DNA of 64,000 nucleotides from JAANXG01 sp963731035. GTDB taxonomy: Bacteria; Pseudomonadota; Gammaproteobacteria; Arenicellales; JAANXG01. Made by a program: the position numbers and the translations under genes. The stretch spans positions 208,797 to 272,796 of the forward strand of contig CAVSUY010000007.1 of the NCBI GenBank assembly GCA_963731035.1. The letters run 5' to 3'. The notes beneath the pieces are model-generated. The model ran no database searches. It was not told the DNA's origin and was given only the letters and a program-made list of their open reading frames with translations. This document shows, in pieces, positions 8,961 to 17,897 of this stretch (its first letter is position 1; every line of letters begins with the position of its first letter).

Positions 8961-9185
8961 TGATGCTCGACCTTCGTAACGGCATTACCGGCCATTGTGC
9001 ACGTAGCGCCAAAGCATAAACTACCCGTCACCCGCGCGGAAGATGCTGCTCGCGGGAAAAAACAAAGGCCGCGTAAGTCCGGATCTACGAACCGCTATGC
9101 CGCCTGGCCGCGGCCAGGGCGCGTGAAGCAAGAACGACGCCGCAACTCCAAGTTCTCTGGTCGGAGCGAAAGAGACAGTGGCCGG
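8961..9185. other. intergenic stretch, nothing recognised
   Basis: An 87-codon plus-strand frame crosses it (8997-9260), but it is composed mostly of Arg/Lys/Pro/Ser, overlaps the end of the next gene and has no family features, so it was not called. Confidence 0.4.
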
Positions 9186-11963
9186 TCAGCACCGCCGCGT
9201 TACTGCGTTTTCAATAATAGCCGTGGTGCTGATCCCCGGCGTTTCCCGCAAGGTGTGTAGTCGCTCGGATTCGGCGAGACCTGTGTAATAGGCGGGAACC
9301 AGGGTTTCTGCACCGTGCAGCAGATAATCGATATCGAAGCTGTTCAGCAGGACATCGCTGATATTGCAATAGGGGAAATTGTCAATCACCACATCAACGT
9401 AGACGCAGCTTTGCACGATCTCACGACGCGCCTCGTAAGGGACGACGGGAAGCCTTTTGTTGCGGCGCGTGTCTTCATCCCCATGGAGGCCCACCACCAC
9501 TTGGTCGTAGATGGATTTCGCACGCTTCAGCAACCGGACGTGGCCATGGTGAAAAACATCGAACACGCCGTCCAGCACCACCCGGACGGGCTGTTTAGGC
9601 TGCAGCGGTTTGTCGGGGCGACCGGACTCCATCCAGTTTGCCGGTATCTCCCAGCCGGGGCCGTAACGCAATTGAAGCAGCGAATTCAAGTATCGGGGAC
9701 AGGGAAAATCGTTTCCACCAACGGAGATCCGGTCCAGTTCTGCGAAGTGGAAGTAGTGGGCCCGATTCGCGGATGAGGCAGAGACCGAGTAGATGCTGCC
9801 GCTTTTTTCGAACTGACGAAACTCGATGGACAGCGGATCGTTGTCGTCCGGCGTGGTCAGTACGATCCGGTCGCGAGGGTGGCCCAGTTCCGGATGGCGG
9901 TGCAAGCGCAGCCCGGAACGGCCTTGTTCCACGAATTCGGTAATGCACTCCGCCAACTCGTCCTGCTGCGTCTGATCAAAACCGAAGTTCACGTCAACGT
10001 CATGGGGAATCATGTCTCCCTGGCGGACGGCGCCCAACAGCAATCCGAAGTCGATCCAATGCTTGATCTCGTGTTCTTCCAGGTAGTCTGATACCTGTTT
10101 GGCCCGGACGACCAGGTCCTCACGGCGAGAGGTGGAAACGGATTCCCGTCGTGGCTGGAATGCGCCGCTGGCCGCTGATGCACGGCGCAACTCGGGGTCG
10201 ATGGATTGCTCAGTGTCCCGTACGATCTTCGGATTCAGAAAGCTGGAGAAGTGATCGCGGATAGGCTGTGGATCAAGGCCCAGTTCTTGAAAACCGATGA
10301 AATAGTTTCTCATCCTGTCTTGCCAAGTATTGACATAACTCGGGCCCATTGCACGATTGAATCGATGAACCCAACGAAGAAACGGCAAACAAAGCACCCG
10401 ATGCCCTCGCTGCCTGAACTTTTCGTGAATATATCCTTCTTCTCCGCCGAATCCCCGAAACCGCGGATTAAGACCCGGCCAGGCATCCTTTCTGCAAGAG
10501 AAGACACCGAGTCCCTGCATGGGAATTTCGAATGGCTCGGCGTCGGGATCGGTGCCACGGCTGTCGGTGGCCCAGACGCCATACATTCCCGCCCGCCACT
10601 CCGGGTCAAAATGAGTAGAGACGTAATCCAGGTCGTCGTAGACGAGCGGACCCTGCAGCAGATCGCGGGAGTCAGGATTTCGTTCGTAATACTCAATGAG
10701 TCGTTCGAGGGAACCCGGTAGAAACAGAACGTGGGAATCGGTACACAGGACAAAGTCGGTTTCCGCTTCCCGGAAAACGAGTTCCCTGGCCGCGGTACCC
10801 TGTATTTCGGCGCTCGGGAAGTATCGGTAATTGGGCACCCAGTTTCCGAGGTCGCGCAGCGCCTCCGAAGCCGGCCCGCCCGGATTATTGTCCACAATCA
10901 GAAACTCGATCCGATCGACAAGGTCACCGTGGTATAGCCGTATACCCTGTACGGTAAAGTACACGCCGCCGTAGTCGTCGTAGGTGGCCATTCCGATGGT
11001 AAGACGCGACTTGAATCTTAATTGACGCTGCCTGTGACTGCGGTAAAACGCTTTAAGGTTCGAACGCGCTCTTTCGTCCACTTCGTCAGCGGTTTCCGCG
11101 TCATTGATGCAAATGAAATGCAGGTCTCCGGACTGAAACTCCCCGAAATCGCAGTTCATATTGGAGAAAAAATACTCCCGGCGTTTCAGCGAATCTTCAA
11201 TTTCCGCCAGTCCTGTTTTAAGCATGTGGGTCACAACAAGATCGAGCACGTCAACTTCCGTTCCCTTTCGAAACCGCGTACCCGAACTCCTTGCGATATC
11301 CGTTCGGAATCGCTCGCATATGTGCCTGAGGGCGGAGAGACGAAATGGTACAGGCACGTGTGCGGAGCCGTAGTAGGGCGGTGGATAAACGTCCGCAAGC
11401 AACCGCAATGTGTTGTTTTCGATTTGACCGGTGACACCTTGTAGATCAGGTCTGTTACGGAGTTCAGATATCGCGGGTATACGAATGGTGTCGTCGTCGT
11501 TGAAGAATGCTCCAGGCGAAAGCGGCCGGTTGACCAGAAAATCGTCCTCGAAATATATACAGAATTCCGCAAATCCCGGGATGCGATGAAAATTGGCGCA
11601 GATAGAATAGGAATTGAAGGTAGGGAGATGGTCGGGGTCTTCGAAGAAATCGGAATGATTAACCTTGACCAGTTCAGGCCCGTTCATATCCTGCGACAGT
11701 TGCATGAGCGCGCCCAATTCGTCTATTTCTTGATCGCACGAAACCAGGTGGATTTTCCGCACCCATGTCATTCCGGTGATGATACTGTGCACGCATTCGG
11801 CAACCTGGTTCAGAGAACGATAGCGGTTGGGGCCGTCGGCGTCGGAATATTCACTGCGTGCCGTGACAGATCGATACTTGGCCAAACTTCGCTGGTAGAC
11901 CGGGTCCTCTCCGATCACGAACGGGAGAATGACGTCGATTTCCCGTTCCATGTCACCCAACAT
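9186..11963 (-). CDS. four-module surface-polymer enzyme: Stealth, GT2, LicD-like, cytidylyltransferase
   Basis: 925 residues. Residues about 5-300 resemble Stealth sugar-phosphate transferases: VHSIITGMTWVRKIHLVSC, then HLPTFNSYSICANFHRIPG and FCIYFEDDFLVNRPLSPG (the CR2 core). Residues about 318-590 are a GT2-type glycosyltransferase (TIGMATYDDYGGVYFTVQG, IEFLIVDNNPGG, VLCTDSHVLFLPG). Residues about 640-790 are LicD-like (IKHWIDFGLLLGAVRQGD, IPHDVDVNFGF). Residues about 800-925 are a cytidylyltransferase (VVLDGVFDVFHHGHVRLLK with HxGH, and TPGISTTAII). Such activities build or decorate phosphate-containing surface glycans: the C-terminal module could make a CDP-linked head group that the LicD module transfers. 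That coupling is inference. A start at ATG 11951 is also possible; neither ATG has a strong ribosome site. Confidence 0.85.
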   Translation of the reverse strand: MLGDMEREIDVILPFVIGEDPVYQRSLAKYRSVTARSEYSDADGPNRYRSLNQVAECVHSIITGMTWVRKIHLVSCDQEIDELGALMQLSQDMNGPELVKVNHSDFFEDPDHLPTFNSYSICANFHRIPGFAEFCIYFEDDFLVNRPLSPGAFFNDDDTIRIPAISELRNRPDLQGVTGQIENNTLRLLADVYPPPYYGSAHVPVPFRLSALRHICERFRTDIARSSGTRFRKGTEVDVLDLVVTHMLKTGLAEIEDSLKRREYFFSNMNCDFGEFQSGDLHFICINDAETADEVDERARSNLKAFYRSHRQRQLRFKSRLTIGMATYDDYGGVYFTVQGIRLYHGDLVDRIEFLIVDNNPGGPASEALRDLGNWVPNYRYFPSAEIQGTAARELVFREAETDFVLCTDSHVLFLPGSLERLIEYYERNPDSRDLLQGPLVYDDLDYVSTHFDPEWRAGMYGVWATDSRGTDPDAEPFEIPMQGLGVFSCRKDAWPGLNPRFRGFGGEEGYIHEKFRQRGHRVLCLPFLRWVHRFNRAMGPSYVNTWQDRMRNYFIGFQELGLDPQPIRDHFSSFLNPKIVRDTEQSIDPELRRASAASGAFQPRRESVSTSRREDLVVRAKQVSDYLEEHEIKHWIDFGLLLGAVRQGDMIPHDVDVNFGFDQTQQDELAECITEFVEQGRSGLRLHRHPELGHPRDRIVLTTPDDNDPLSIEFRQFEKSGSIYSVSASSANRAHYFHFAELDRISVGGNDFPCPRYLNSLLQLRYGPGWEIPANWMESGRPDKPLQPKQPVRVVLDGVFDVFHHGHVRLLKRAKSIYDQVVVGLHGDEDTRRNKRLPVVPYEARREIVQSCVYVDVVIDNFPYCNISDVLLNSFDIDYLLHGAETLVPAYYTGLAESERLHTLRETPGISTTAIIENAVTRRC

Positions 11964-11984
11964 GCAGTGGCATGTTAAGCCGGG

Positions 11985-12587
11985 TCAAGGTGCAAGTGTC
12001 GTGGTCGACGTCGTCGTCGAGGTAGTGGAGGTTGTCGTCGAGGACGTGGTTGTAGTGGTGGAGGTCGTCGTATTGTCCTCGGCGGAGCACGCTGTCTGTT
12101 CCGTGCTCAAGCTTTGATCCGCGAAAGTCACCACGGCGCGAACGAAATCCCCGGCGGTGCTGAAATTGAACGCCGCACTGTAATTACCCGCGTTGTCGGT
12201 GACAGGATTCGGATTGATGACGCCACCGCCCACTAGAGTGCCGTTCGCCCCACCGGTAAAGATGGAGATGGCCACCTGCATCGCCCGGCCTGCAGGACTG
12301 AACGTCCCCACCGCCTGGACGATGCCACTGACGGTGCCACTGCCGTTGGCAAAATTCACCCCAGTTAATATACAGGGATCGCTCAGACTTCCCGACAACT
12401 GTGCATGTACGGGCAGTAGTACGGCATTTACAATGGGTTTCTCCCAGCGCGAACTCCCGAGTCCCGCGGTAATCGCCGCGCCGCCCGCAAGCAGTCTCCT
12501 TAAATTGGTACGTTTCGCGGGTTGTTCCTTCTCCTTGTGATCTTCCATGTTGTTGCGTGATGTACCTCTTTCGTCGTTACGGTTCAT
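11985..12587 (-). CDS. exported protein with KPIV-LPVHAQ segment and Thr/Ser tail (family copy B)
   Basis: 200 residues from ATG 12587 (GGAG about ten bases upstream; ATG 12548 is the alternative). The leader has TNLRRLLAGGAAITAGLGSS then RWEKPIVNAVLLPVHAQLS, the same block as copies A, C and D. The mature part looks like an Ig-like or beta-sandwich domain (ITAGL through NYSAAFNFSTAGDFVRAVVTF) with two cysteines, and it ends in about 28 residues almost wholly Thr and Ser (TTTSTTTTTSSTTTS...) followed by LAP. Such tails are commonly flexible, often O-glycosylated, stalks. It lies 21 bases upstream of the four-module glycan enzyme on the same strand, so the two are likely cotranscribed and the enzyme might modify a surface that displays this protein. 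Confidence 0.8.
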   Translation of the reverse strand: MNRNDERGTSRNNMEDHKEKEQPAKRTNLRRLLAGGAAITAGLGSSRWEKPIVNAVLLPVHAQLSGSLSDPCILTGVNFANGSGTVSGIVQAVGTFSPAGRAMQVAISIFTGGANGTLVGGGVINPNPVTDNAGNYSAAFNFSTAGDFVRAVVTFADQSLSTEQTACSAEDNTTTSTTTTTSSTTTSTTSTTTSTTTLAP

Positions 12588-12895
12588 TGTCGGTGTCTCC
12601 GAAGTTCCAGCGATGGATCACCCTGCGGGTGATCTCACATAAGCAACTCGTTCGTTTCCGCGGACGTCTGGCGCCGGTGATTCCCGGGAGTTCCGGGCCC
12701 GCCATGGCACACGCCTTGTGCTATGTCCCATGATGATACTTCAACTTTGAGCAAATTGTTCCTTGAATCCCTTAACTTCGATGCCGCAATGCGCGACCCT
12801 GAAAAACCGGGTCAGAGAGCACTTGTTCCTAATATTCGAGCCGGGCATTCCCCTCCAGTGTGGCCGGGACGGCGCCGGGGCCAAGAGTGTCGGCC
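12588..12895. other. intergenic stretch with an isolated RAYT left end
   Basis: The left-end sequence GAAAAACCGGGTCAGAGAGC...TTCCTAATATTCGAGCCGGG is at 12802-12850, with no transposase gene or right end after it. The rest shows no gene. Confidence 0.6.
12802..12850 (+). repeat. RAYT-family left end, solo
   Basis: It matches the first ~45 bases of the intact element at 34184 (AACCGGGTCAGAGAGCACTT, TTCCTAATATTC) and then diverges. No partner right end is found before 19.35 kb. Confidence 0.8.
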
Positions 12896-15256
12896 CTACC
12901 CGGACCCTACTCCAATCGAACACGCGAAGCCGTCTATACCCGGAATCGTGGTTGTGCAGAGAGGGATCTTGCCGCCAAGGGAAATCCCGTATCGCTCCCT
13001 GCATTGCCTGTTCGTCAGGCCTTCCTCCGGGCACCCGGCACGTGCGTCACGATTCTTCGGAATCGCATGCCCCGGTGCCTGGTACCTGTAGAACAACTCG
13101 AAATCGTTCCCCTTTTGACCCTGAAAATCCCTCACCAGGATAGGGCGATATATGGTGCGGCGCGATAGCGCACCTCCATAGTTCCGTTCCGACAGTTCTA
13201 TGTACCGATGATTTGTCCGGCCGTCTTCCTCCGGGGGCGAAATCTTCACATCGCGCAACAGGACCTTCCCTTTTAGTGACCAGCTCGTCGACGAGATAAC
13301 CGTGAGGCCGGTGTTGGCGACGATATTTACGTTCGAAAGAGAAAAGGAGATATTACGTCCGCCGCCTCCAATCACACCGACACCGACGTTTTCGATGTTG
13401 GCATTTTCAACCAGTCCTCCCGTGCTCTCGTTTATTGAGATGCCTGTCGTATCGGGGTCAATGGGTGTGCTGTCGACGAGCCGTATGTCTTCGACCGCAT
13501 AGTGTTCGGAATGGTAGTCGTAGTTGACCCCGGTTCCGAAATTCCAGACAACGTTGTCTTGCAGCTTTCTCTCAATGCTGCAGAACGCACACCCGTGGTC
13601 GCTCCATAGCTCGATGCCGTTTCCGGGTGTTCCGTATGCTTCGTTGCCCGAGAATTCAGACAGGATCGGGATTCCTTTTACGAACTTCATCGCCGGATCG
13701 GACGCGACAAGCTTTGGAAACGTGGGCGGGTCGCGATTCTCCTTGTGGCGAAAGAGACTGAATCCGCCAGTGCGAAACCCCGCCGCGATGTTGTCGCGGA
13801 TGATGTTGTTGTCCGATGCAAACCAGTACGCGGACCCTTCATGCCCCTGTCCGTCTCCCGCGGTACCGTTGTCCTCTCGATAGTCTCCCGGCAGTCCCGT
13901 ACCCTCGATGGACGCGACAAAATTCCGCACGAATCGATTCCCCGTTTCGGATCCGTCCTCGGTTACGATTCCGGCGCCCTTGACGTCGAACACCACATTG
14001 TTCTCGACAAGGCCGAAGTGACTGCCATGCACGACTATTCCCCATCTGGGTCCGCCCTGAACAACGTTGCTCTGCAATCGGAACTGTATTGAATCGTCGA
14101 CAATACTCTTCGGATCAACCGCATGATGAAGATGAAGAGGGTAGCGGGCAATCTGGTTCTTGCCGATCTTCTCCAGGGTACCGTCGCTCCGGTACTCGGT
14201 GTTGTCCAATGGATCCACGGTCGTCCGCCCAAGGTCAACAAAAGAGGCGTTGGCTACGTCGACTTCGGCGCCTCGAAAGAACATGGTGTGCCCCCGCTCT
14301 ATCTCCGGAGCCTGGGAGCGGAAGATCACGTTTCTCGAAATGTTGGCGACATGCGGTAGTAGATCCGGATGGCCCGAGGCGCCCGGGTGGGAAAACCTGA
14401 GTGGACTTTTCAACCGGATGCGGCCGCCTTCGTTCGTCGCGATCGTCGCGATCTCCCTGTGATTGTCGACGAGTATCCCTTTGCTATCCGGAAAGCGGCG
14501 AACGAGGTCTTGCGGACGATTCAGCATGCCTCGTGAAATCTGTCTGGAATCGGGCAGAAGGAGTCGATCGTCCGGACGCCACGACACTGGGAAATGCGAG
14601 ACCAGGAAGGTGTCACCCGCCATCGCGGGTCGCGACAACCGGACGAAGCTTTCGCCAACGCCGGCCCCGTGGATTACGGCGGACCCCCAGGCCAGCAACC
14701 CGAGACCGTACTGCGCGGGATCTGAGCCCGGGTCGTCGACTGTTCCTGTGTCGAGGCGCTTACCCTGAAAGAGGATCTCGACGCGCACGGTCCTTTCCAC
14801 GGGCCTGTCCTTTGTTCCAATTTCGAGCGTGCCGGTCCTGTAAACCATCAGTTGCCCGATAACGAGTCGCGTCGACACGCTTGTGCTGAATCGCAGCGTC
14901 CCCGCGATGCCGATCGTTTCGATCGGGGTATCGCTGCGCACGTCATACTCCACGGCAGAACGAATCCTGATTCGGACGACGTCTCCCGCCTTGGGAAGTC
15001 TGTGTGCCGACCACGTTTCGGGATCCGACCATTTCCCGTCACGCGTATTCGTTACGGTAGGCCGTGCCCCGAAATCCGGGACTCGTTCGTGCATCGTGAG
15101 GATGAACGGATTGCCTGGCGCCATTTTCGGGTCGACCGTGCGTGTCGAGCTGCGGTCCTGTGCCGTATTCCGCATGACGCCGGGCAGTAATGCGATGACA
15201 ACAGCGGCTACGAGCAGAGGCAGACCGATTGAGATTAGTCGTAGTTTCTTGTTCAA
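12896..15256 (-). CDS. G8-domain / parallel beta-helix surface protein
   Basis: 786 residues. TTG 15256 is chosen as start because GGAAGTGC precedes it and the protein then begins NKKLRLISIGLPLLVAAVVIALL, a typical uncleaved or cleaved signal segment; a GTG at 15301 is an alternative. Residues about 45-150 are a G8 domain (GKWSDPETWSAHRLPKAGDVV, the conserved Trp and Gly pattern). The rest has short right-handed beta-helix rungs rich in N, G and V (NVVFDVKGAGIVTEDGSETG, NNIIRDNIAAGF). G8/PbH1 proteins such as CEMIP bind or cut polysaccharides such as hyaluronan, so a glycan-binding or glycan-cleaving extracellular role is likely. It follows the Stealth fusion and copy B on the same strand. 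Confidence 0.8.
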   Translation of the reverse strand: MNKKLRLISIGLPLLVAAVVIALLPGVMRNTAQDRSSTRTVDPKMAPGNPFILTMHERVPDFGARPTVTNTRDGKWSDPETWSAHRLPKAGDVVRIRIRSAVEYDVRSDTPIETIGIAGTLRFSTSVSTRLVIGQLMVYRTGTLEIGTKDRPVERTVRVEILFQGKRLDTGTVDDPGSDPAQYGLGLLAWGSAVIHGAGVGESFVRLSRPAMAGDTFLVSHFPVSWRPDDRLLLPDSRQISRGMLNRPQDLVRRFPDSKGILVDNHREIATIATNEGGRIRLKSPLRFSHPGASGHPDLLPHVANISRNVIFRSQAPEIERGHTMFFRGAEVDVANASFVDLGRTTVDPLDNTEYRSDGTLEKIGKNQIARYPLHLHHAVDPKSIVDDSIQFRLQSNVVQGGPRWGIVVHGSHFGLVENNVVFDVKGAGIVTEDGSETGNRFVRNFVASIEGTGLPGDYREDNGTAGDGQGHEGSAYWFASDNNIIRDNIAAGFRTGGFSLFRHKENRDPPTFPKLVASDPAMKFVKGIPILSEFSGNEAYGTPGNGIELWSDHGCAFCSIERKLQDNVVWNFGTGVNYDYHSEHYAVEDIRLVDSTPIDPDTTGISINESTGGLVENANIENVGVGVIGGGGRNISFSLSNVNIVANTGLTVISSTSWSLKGKVLLRDVKISPPEEDGRTNHRYIELSERNYGGALSRRTIYRPILVRDFQGQKGNDFELFYRYQAPGHAIPKNRDARAGCPEEGLTNRQCRERYGISLGGKIPLCTTTIPGIDGFACSIGVGSG

Positions 15257-15621
15257 AGCACTTCCGGGGTCAACAAATGACCAGCGAGTTGCGCGCAGCA
15301 CAATTTTGAAGGATATGTCCCCAGCGATCCACTATGCGGCCCTGGCGGTGGACGCGGTGCCCCCGGGCTTCCTGATCGCTCCTGCAGTTTCCCGCGCGGT
15401 CGCACGCACATGGATGGATTCAAATTGACGCCCCGCGATCAATCCAATATATCCTCCGCGATAGGGCGTGTTAACCTTGCCAATGAATATTTGCGACGTC
15501 GGGTCGCCCTTGTCATGGCGGGTTTCCCTCGACGGAACCATCTGGTGACGGTGTGGCCGGTTCATCATGTTCCGGCCGGAAGATTCGGTCTTTATAGCAT
15601 TTTTACCGGGAGACGAGTGTT
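15257..15621. other. divergent intergenic region between the G8 gene and the JmjC gene
   Basis: No gene is supported. It must hold both promoters, but no clear -35/-10 pair or operator palindrome was recognised. The last bases carry GGGAGACGAGTGTT, the ribosome site of the JmjC gene. Confidence 0.4.
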
Positions 15622-16803
15622 ATGTTCGGTCTTGCGAATCTAACTAGCCCCTTATCGATCGATGAATTCCTGGGCGGCTATTGGGGGCAGCAAGCCGTGT
15701 ATATACCCGGTGAGCCGGAAAAGTTCGGAAACGTCTTCGGTTGGGATGAAGTAAACAATCACGTGAACAATACCCGTCCAAGTTTCGATGGGATGCGGCT
15801 GGTATACGACAAGAATCCCTTGCCCCCGACAGAGTTCAAGTATGTGTCGCGCTGGCTGCGAAAAGGCGCCACGTTGGTCATCAACAACGTTGACCAGATC
15901 GACCCTGTGATGGGCACATTCAATCAGCTGCTGGGGAAAGATCTGAACACCACGATAAACACCAACTGTTACGCGTCACATCCGTACAGACAAGGTTTTG
16001 ACACGCACTTCGATCGGCACGACGTATTTATCCTGCAAACCGAAGGCGAGAAATCCTGGGCGGTCTTTCCGCCGACCCGGAAATATCCGCTCCATCACCA
16101 GGCAACAACGAAGGACGACCCGCCGACAGACGATCCGTACATTGAACAAATGCTCTCGCCCGGTGACGTTTTGTATATCCCGCGGGGTCACTGGCATTCT
16201 GCCGTCGCCGTGACACCTTCCGTGCATCTGACGGTCGGTCCGCAGAGTCGCTCGGAGTGCGAATTTCTCTCCTGGTTGGCTACGCAGGTCATGGAATCGG
16301 AAGATGAGTTCAGAAGGGATTTCCCGATCGCGGATTCGTCTCTATTCGGTGGAAGTCGGGACTCCTCGGAGTTACTGGAAGCCCTGGAAGCGTTCAGGAA
16401 CAGGGTTATCGGCGTACTCTCCGACGAGAGACTGGCCGAGACATTCATTCGATTCGTAATGACCATGAACCCTATCAAGAGAGTGCATACTCTTCAAAGA
16501 GACTGGGTGCTGAAGGACAAATTGAAGCCGGAAACGCAATTCCGCATCGTCTCGGCACAGAAGCTGATTATTCGCTATGACACCGAGACGCAATATGCCA
16601 AATTGTTTATACGCGGACACGTGGTAAACCTCGAAGGTATCCCGGAGCGACTGCTCACCGACTTGTTTAATGATCAGGGAGCGGTTGTTTCAGGTGGCTT
16701 GCTGACCCGCAACTGTCCTGAAGTGGACTGGGAGAAGATATCGGAAGTCCTTATCGAGCTCCACCATTTGGGCCTCATCGAGCTGGTGGAGGAGGGGGAC
16801 TGA
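15622..16803 (+). CDS. JmjC-domain (cupin) Fe(II)/2-oxoglutarate oxygenase
   Basis: 393 residues, close in size and layout to the bacterial ribosomal oxygenase RoxA/YcfD and eukaryotic NO66 group. The iron triad is visible: H129 and D131 in DTHFDRHDVFILQTEG and H192 in GDVLYIPRGHWHSAV. A basic residue for 2-oxoglutarate is expected near KSWAVFPP. The C-terminal third has a winged-helix-like ending (EVLIELHHLGLIELVEEG) as in RoxA. RoxA hydroxylates Arg on ribosomal protein L16, but paralogues in accessory loci act on other proteins. The exported-family protein starts 216 bases downstream on the same strand and a sulfotransferase after it, which suggests, without proving, a shared modification pathway. 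Confidence 0.85.
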   Translation: MFGLANLTSPLSIDEFLGGYWGQQAVYIPGEPEKFGNVFGWDEVNNHVNNTRPSFDGMRLVYDKNPLPPTEFKYVSRWLRKGATLVINNVDQIDPVMGTFNQLLGKDLNTTINTNCYASHPYRQGFDTHFDRHDVFILQTEGEKSWAVFPPTRKYPLHHQATTKDDPPTDDPYIEQMLSPGDVLYIPRGHWHSAVAVTPSVHLTVGPQSRSECEFLSWLATQVMESEDEFRRDFPIADSSLFGGSRDSSELLEALEAFRNRVIGVLSDERLAETFIRFVMTMNPIKRVHTLQRDWVLKDKLKPETQFRIVSAQKLIIRYDTETQYAKLFIRGHVVNLEGIPERLLTDLFNDQGAVVSGGLLTRNCPEVDWEKISEVLIELHHLGLIELVEEGD

Positions 16804-17019
16804 CGAAGCACGGCACTCTTCAGCATTTTCGCAGCGTACCTCTGCAACCCCGTTTGTGGAGCATCGCATCCGGGTGAAGTGGGCCCTGGAGAGGGTGTCC
16901 TACGGAAAAGTTATTGTTTCCATGCAATCATTTATCGATTGATCGCATCCGTGAATTGGTGGTAGATTGCCAAAGGCGTTTGGTACACGCAATGAATTCG
17001 CTCTTTGGGAGGGCGCCCA

Positions 17020-17673
17020 ATGGTAGATGACAACAATTCCGGAAAACCGAAACGTCCAGCAGATCAAAGGCTGACGATTGAGAAGGTTGGTGACCGACGT
17101 GCTCAGCGGCGAAGGTTGCTGAAGGGGATCACGGCAGCGGGTGCCGCCGGTGCGCCTGTGATAGTAGGGAAACAGGCAGGCGGCTGGATAAAACCCGTTA
17201 TCGAATCTGTCACCATACCGGCACACGCCCAAACCTCGGAGTCGATTGTCCTCAATGCCAACGTGAAAATCGGGGAGGATACGGAAAATCCCTGCGCTCA
17301 CGATCTCGGCGGCTGCGGTCCCGGCTTTCATGTTGTCGCCTACAGCTACACGTGGCTGTGGGACGACAGCTCAGGAATCACATTTACCGCGATGGTTTCT
17401 CCGCCGCAGGCGGTCGAGGTCAGCCTGTCGTTCACCCAGGAACTCACAACCTTCGCCGGCTTCTCTGGCGGGCCTCCGGGGCCCGTCATTGCCGACCCGA
17501 ATACCGGGCTTGCCGAGTTCGGGTTCTTCGCGCCGGTGAACGGCGATTTTGGCGATGCGCCCTTACTGGACCCGGATATTCCGGGGTATATTCACGCGAC
17601 ATTTTCCGCGCCGGGTGCGAACAGCGTTGAGGTAACGCTCAAGATCTCGAATGCGACCATCGAAGGGACTTAG
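17020..17673 (+). CDS. exported protein with KPVI-IPAHAQTS segment (family copy C)
   Basis: 217 residues from ATG 17020 (TTGGGAGGGCG upstream). The leader carries RRAQRRRLLKGITAAGAAGAP, a twin-arginine-type motif, then GGWIKPVIESVTIPAHAQTS, the block shared with copies A, B and D. The mature part (about 150 residues) has a beta-rich composition with two nearby cysteines (NPCAHDLGGCGPG), aromatic pairs (YSYTWLWDD) and many Pro/Gly turns, ending EVTLKISNATIEGT. It resembles no enzyme. It lies between the JmjC oxygenase and a sulfotransferase gene, both on the plus strand, making it the best candidate substrate of those enzymes in this block. Confidence 0.8.
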   Translation: MVDDNNSGKPKRPADQRLTIEKVGDRRAQRRRLLKGITAAGAAGAPVIVGKQAGGWIKPVIESVTIPAHAQTSESIVLNANVKIGEDTENPCAHDLGGCGPGFHVVAYSYTWLWDDSSGITFTAMVSPPQAVEVSLSFTQELTTFAGFSGGPPGPVIADPNTGLAEFGFFAPVNGDFGDAPLLDPDIPGYIHATFSAPGANSVEVTLKISNATIEGT

Positions 17674-17897
17674 GATCTCCGAATGATGCGTCCCCCGGAA
17701 GCGTAATGTCTCTCGGACCGATAGCTTGGAGGTCCGCGCGGACTGGCGGCTCTCCAGGTCGCGCGGTGAAGATCCACGGCCTCGAGGCAGCGTCAAATGA
17801 TATGTCCCTTCCGCATTGTGCGTGAAGCTAGGCGCGGGAAGGATCTTCCGGCCGCAGTGTTCACCGGCCTTGATATTGTGAATCTGTTTTCGAGAGA

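Noticed and set aside
8997..9260. 87-codon plus-strand frame
   Set aside because: Composition mostly Arg/Lys/Ser/Pro; overlaps the antisense end of the four-module gene; no family features.
12723..13168. Plus-strand frames of 97-126 codons
   Set aside because: They lie antisense to the end of the G8 gene and across a RAYT end; shadows of real sequence.
15332..15568. 78-codon minus frame between the G8 and JmjC genes
   Set aside because: No start signal or similarity; lies in the divergent promoter region.
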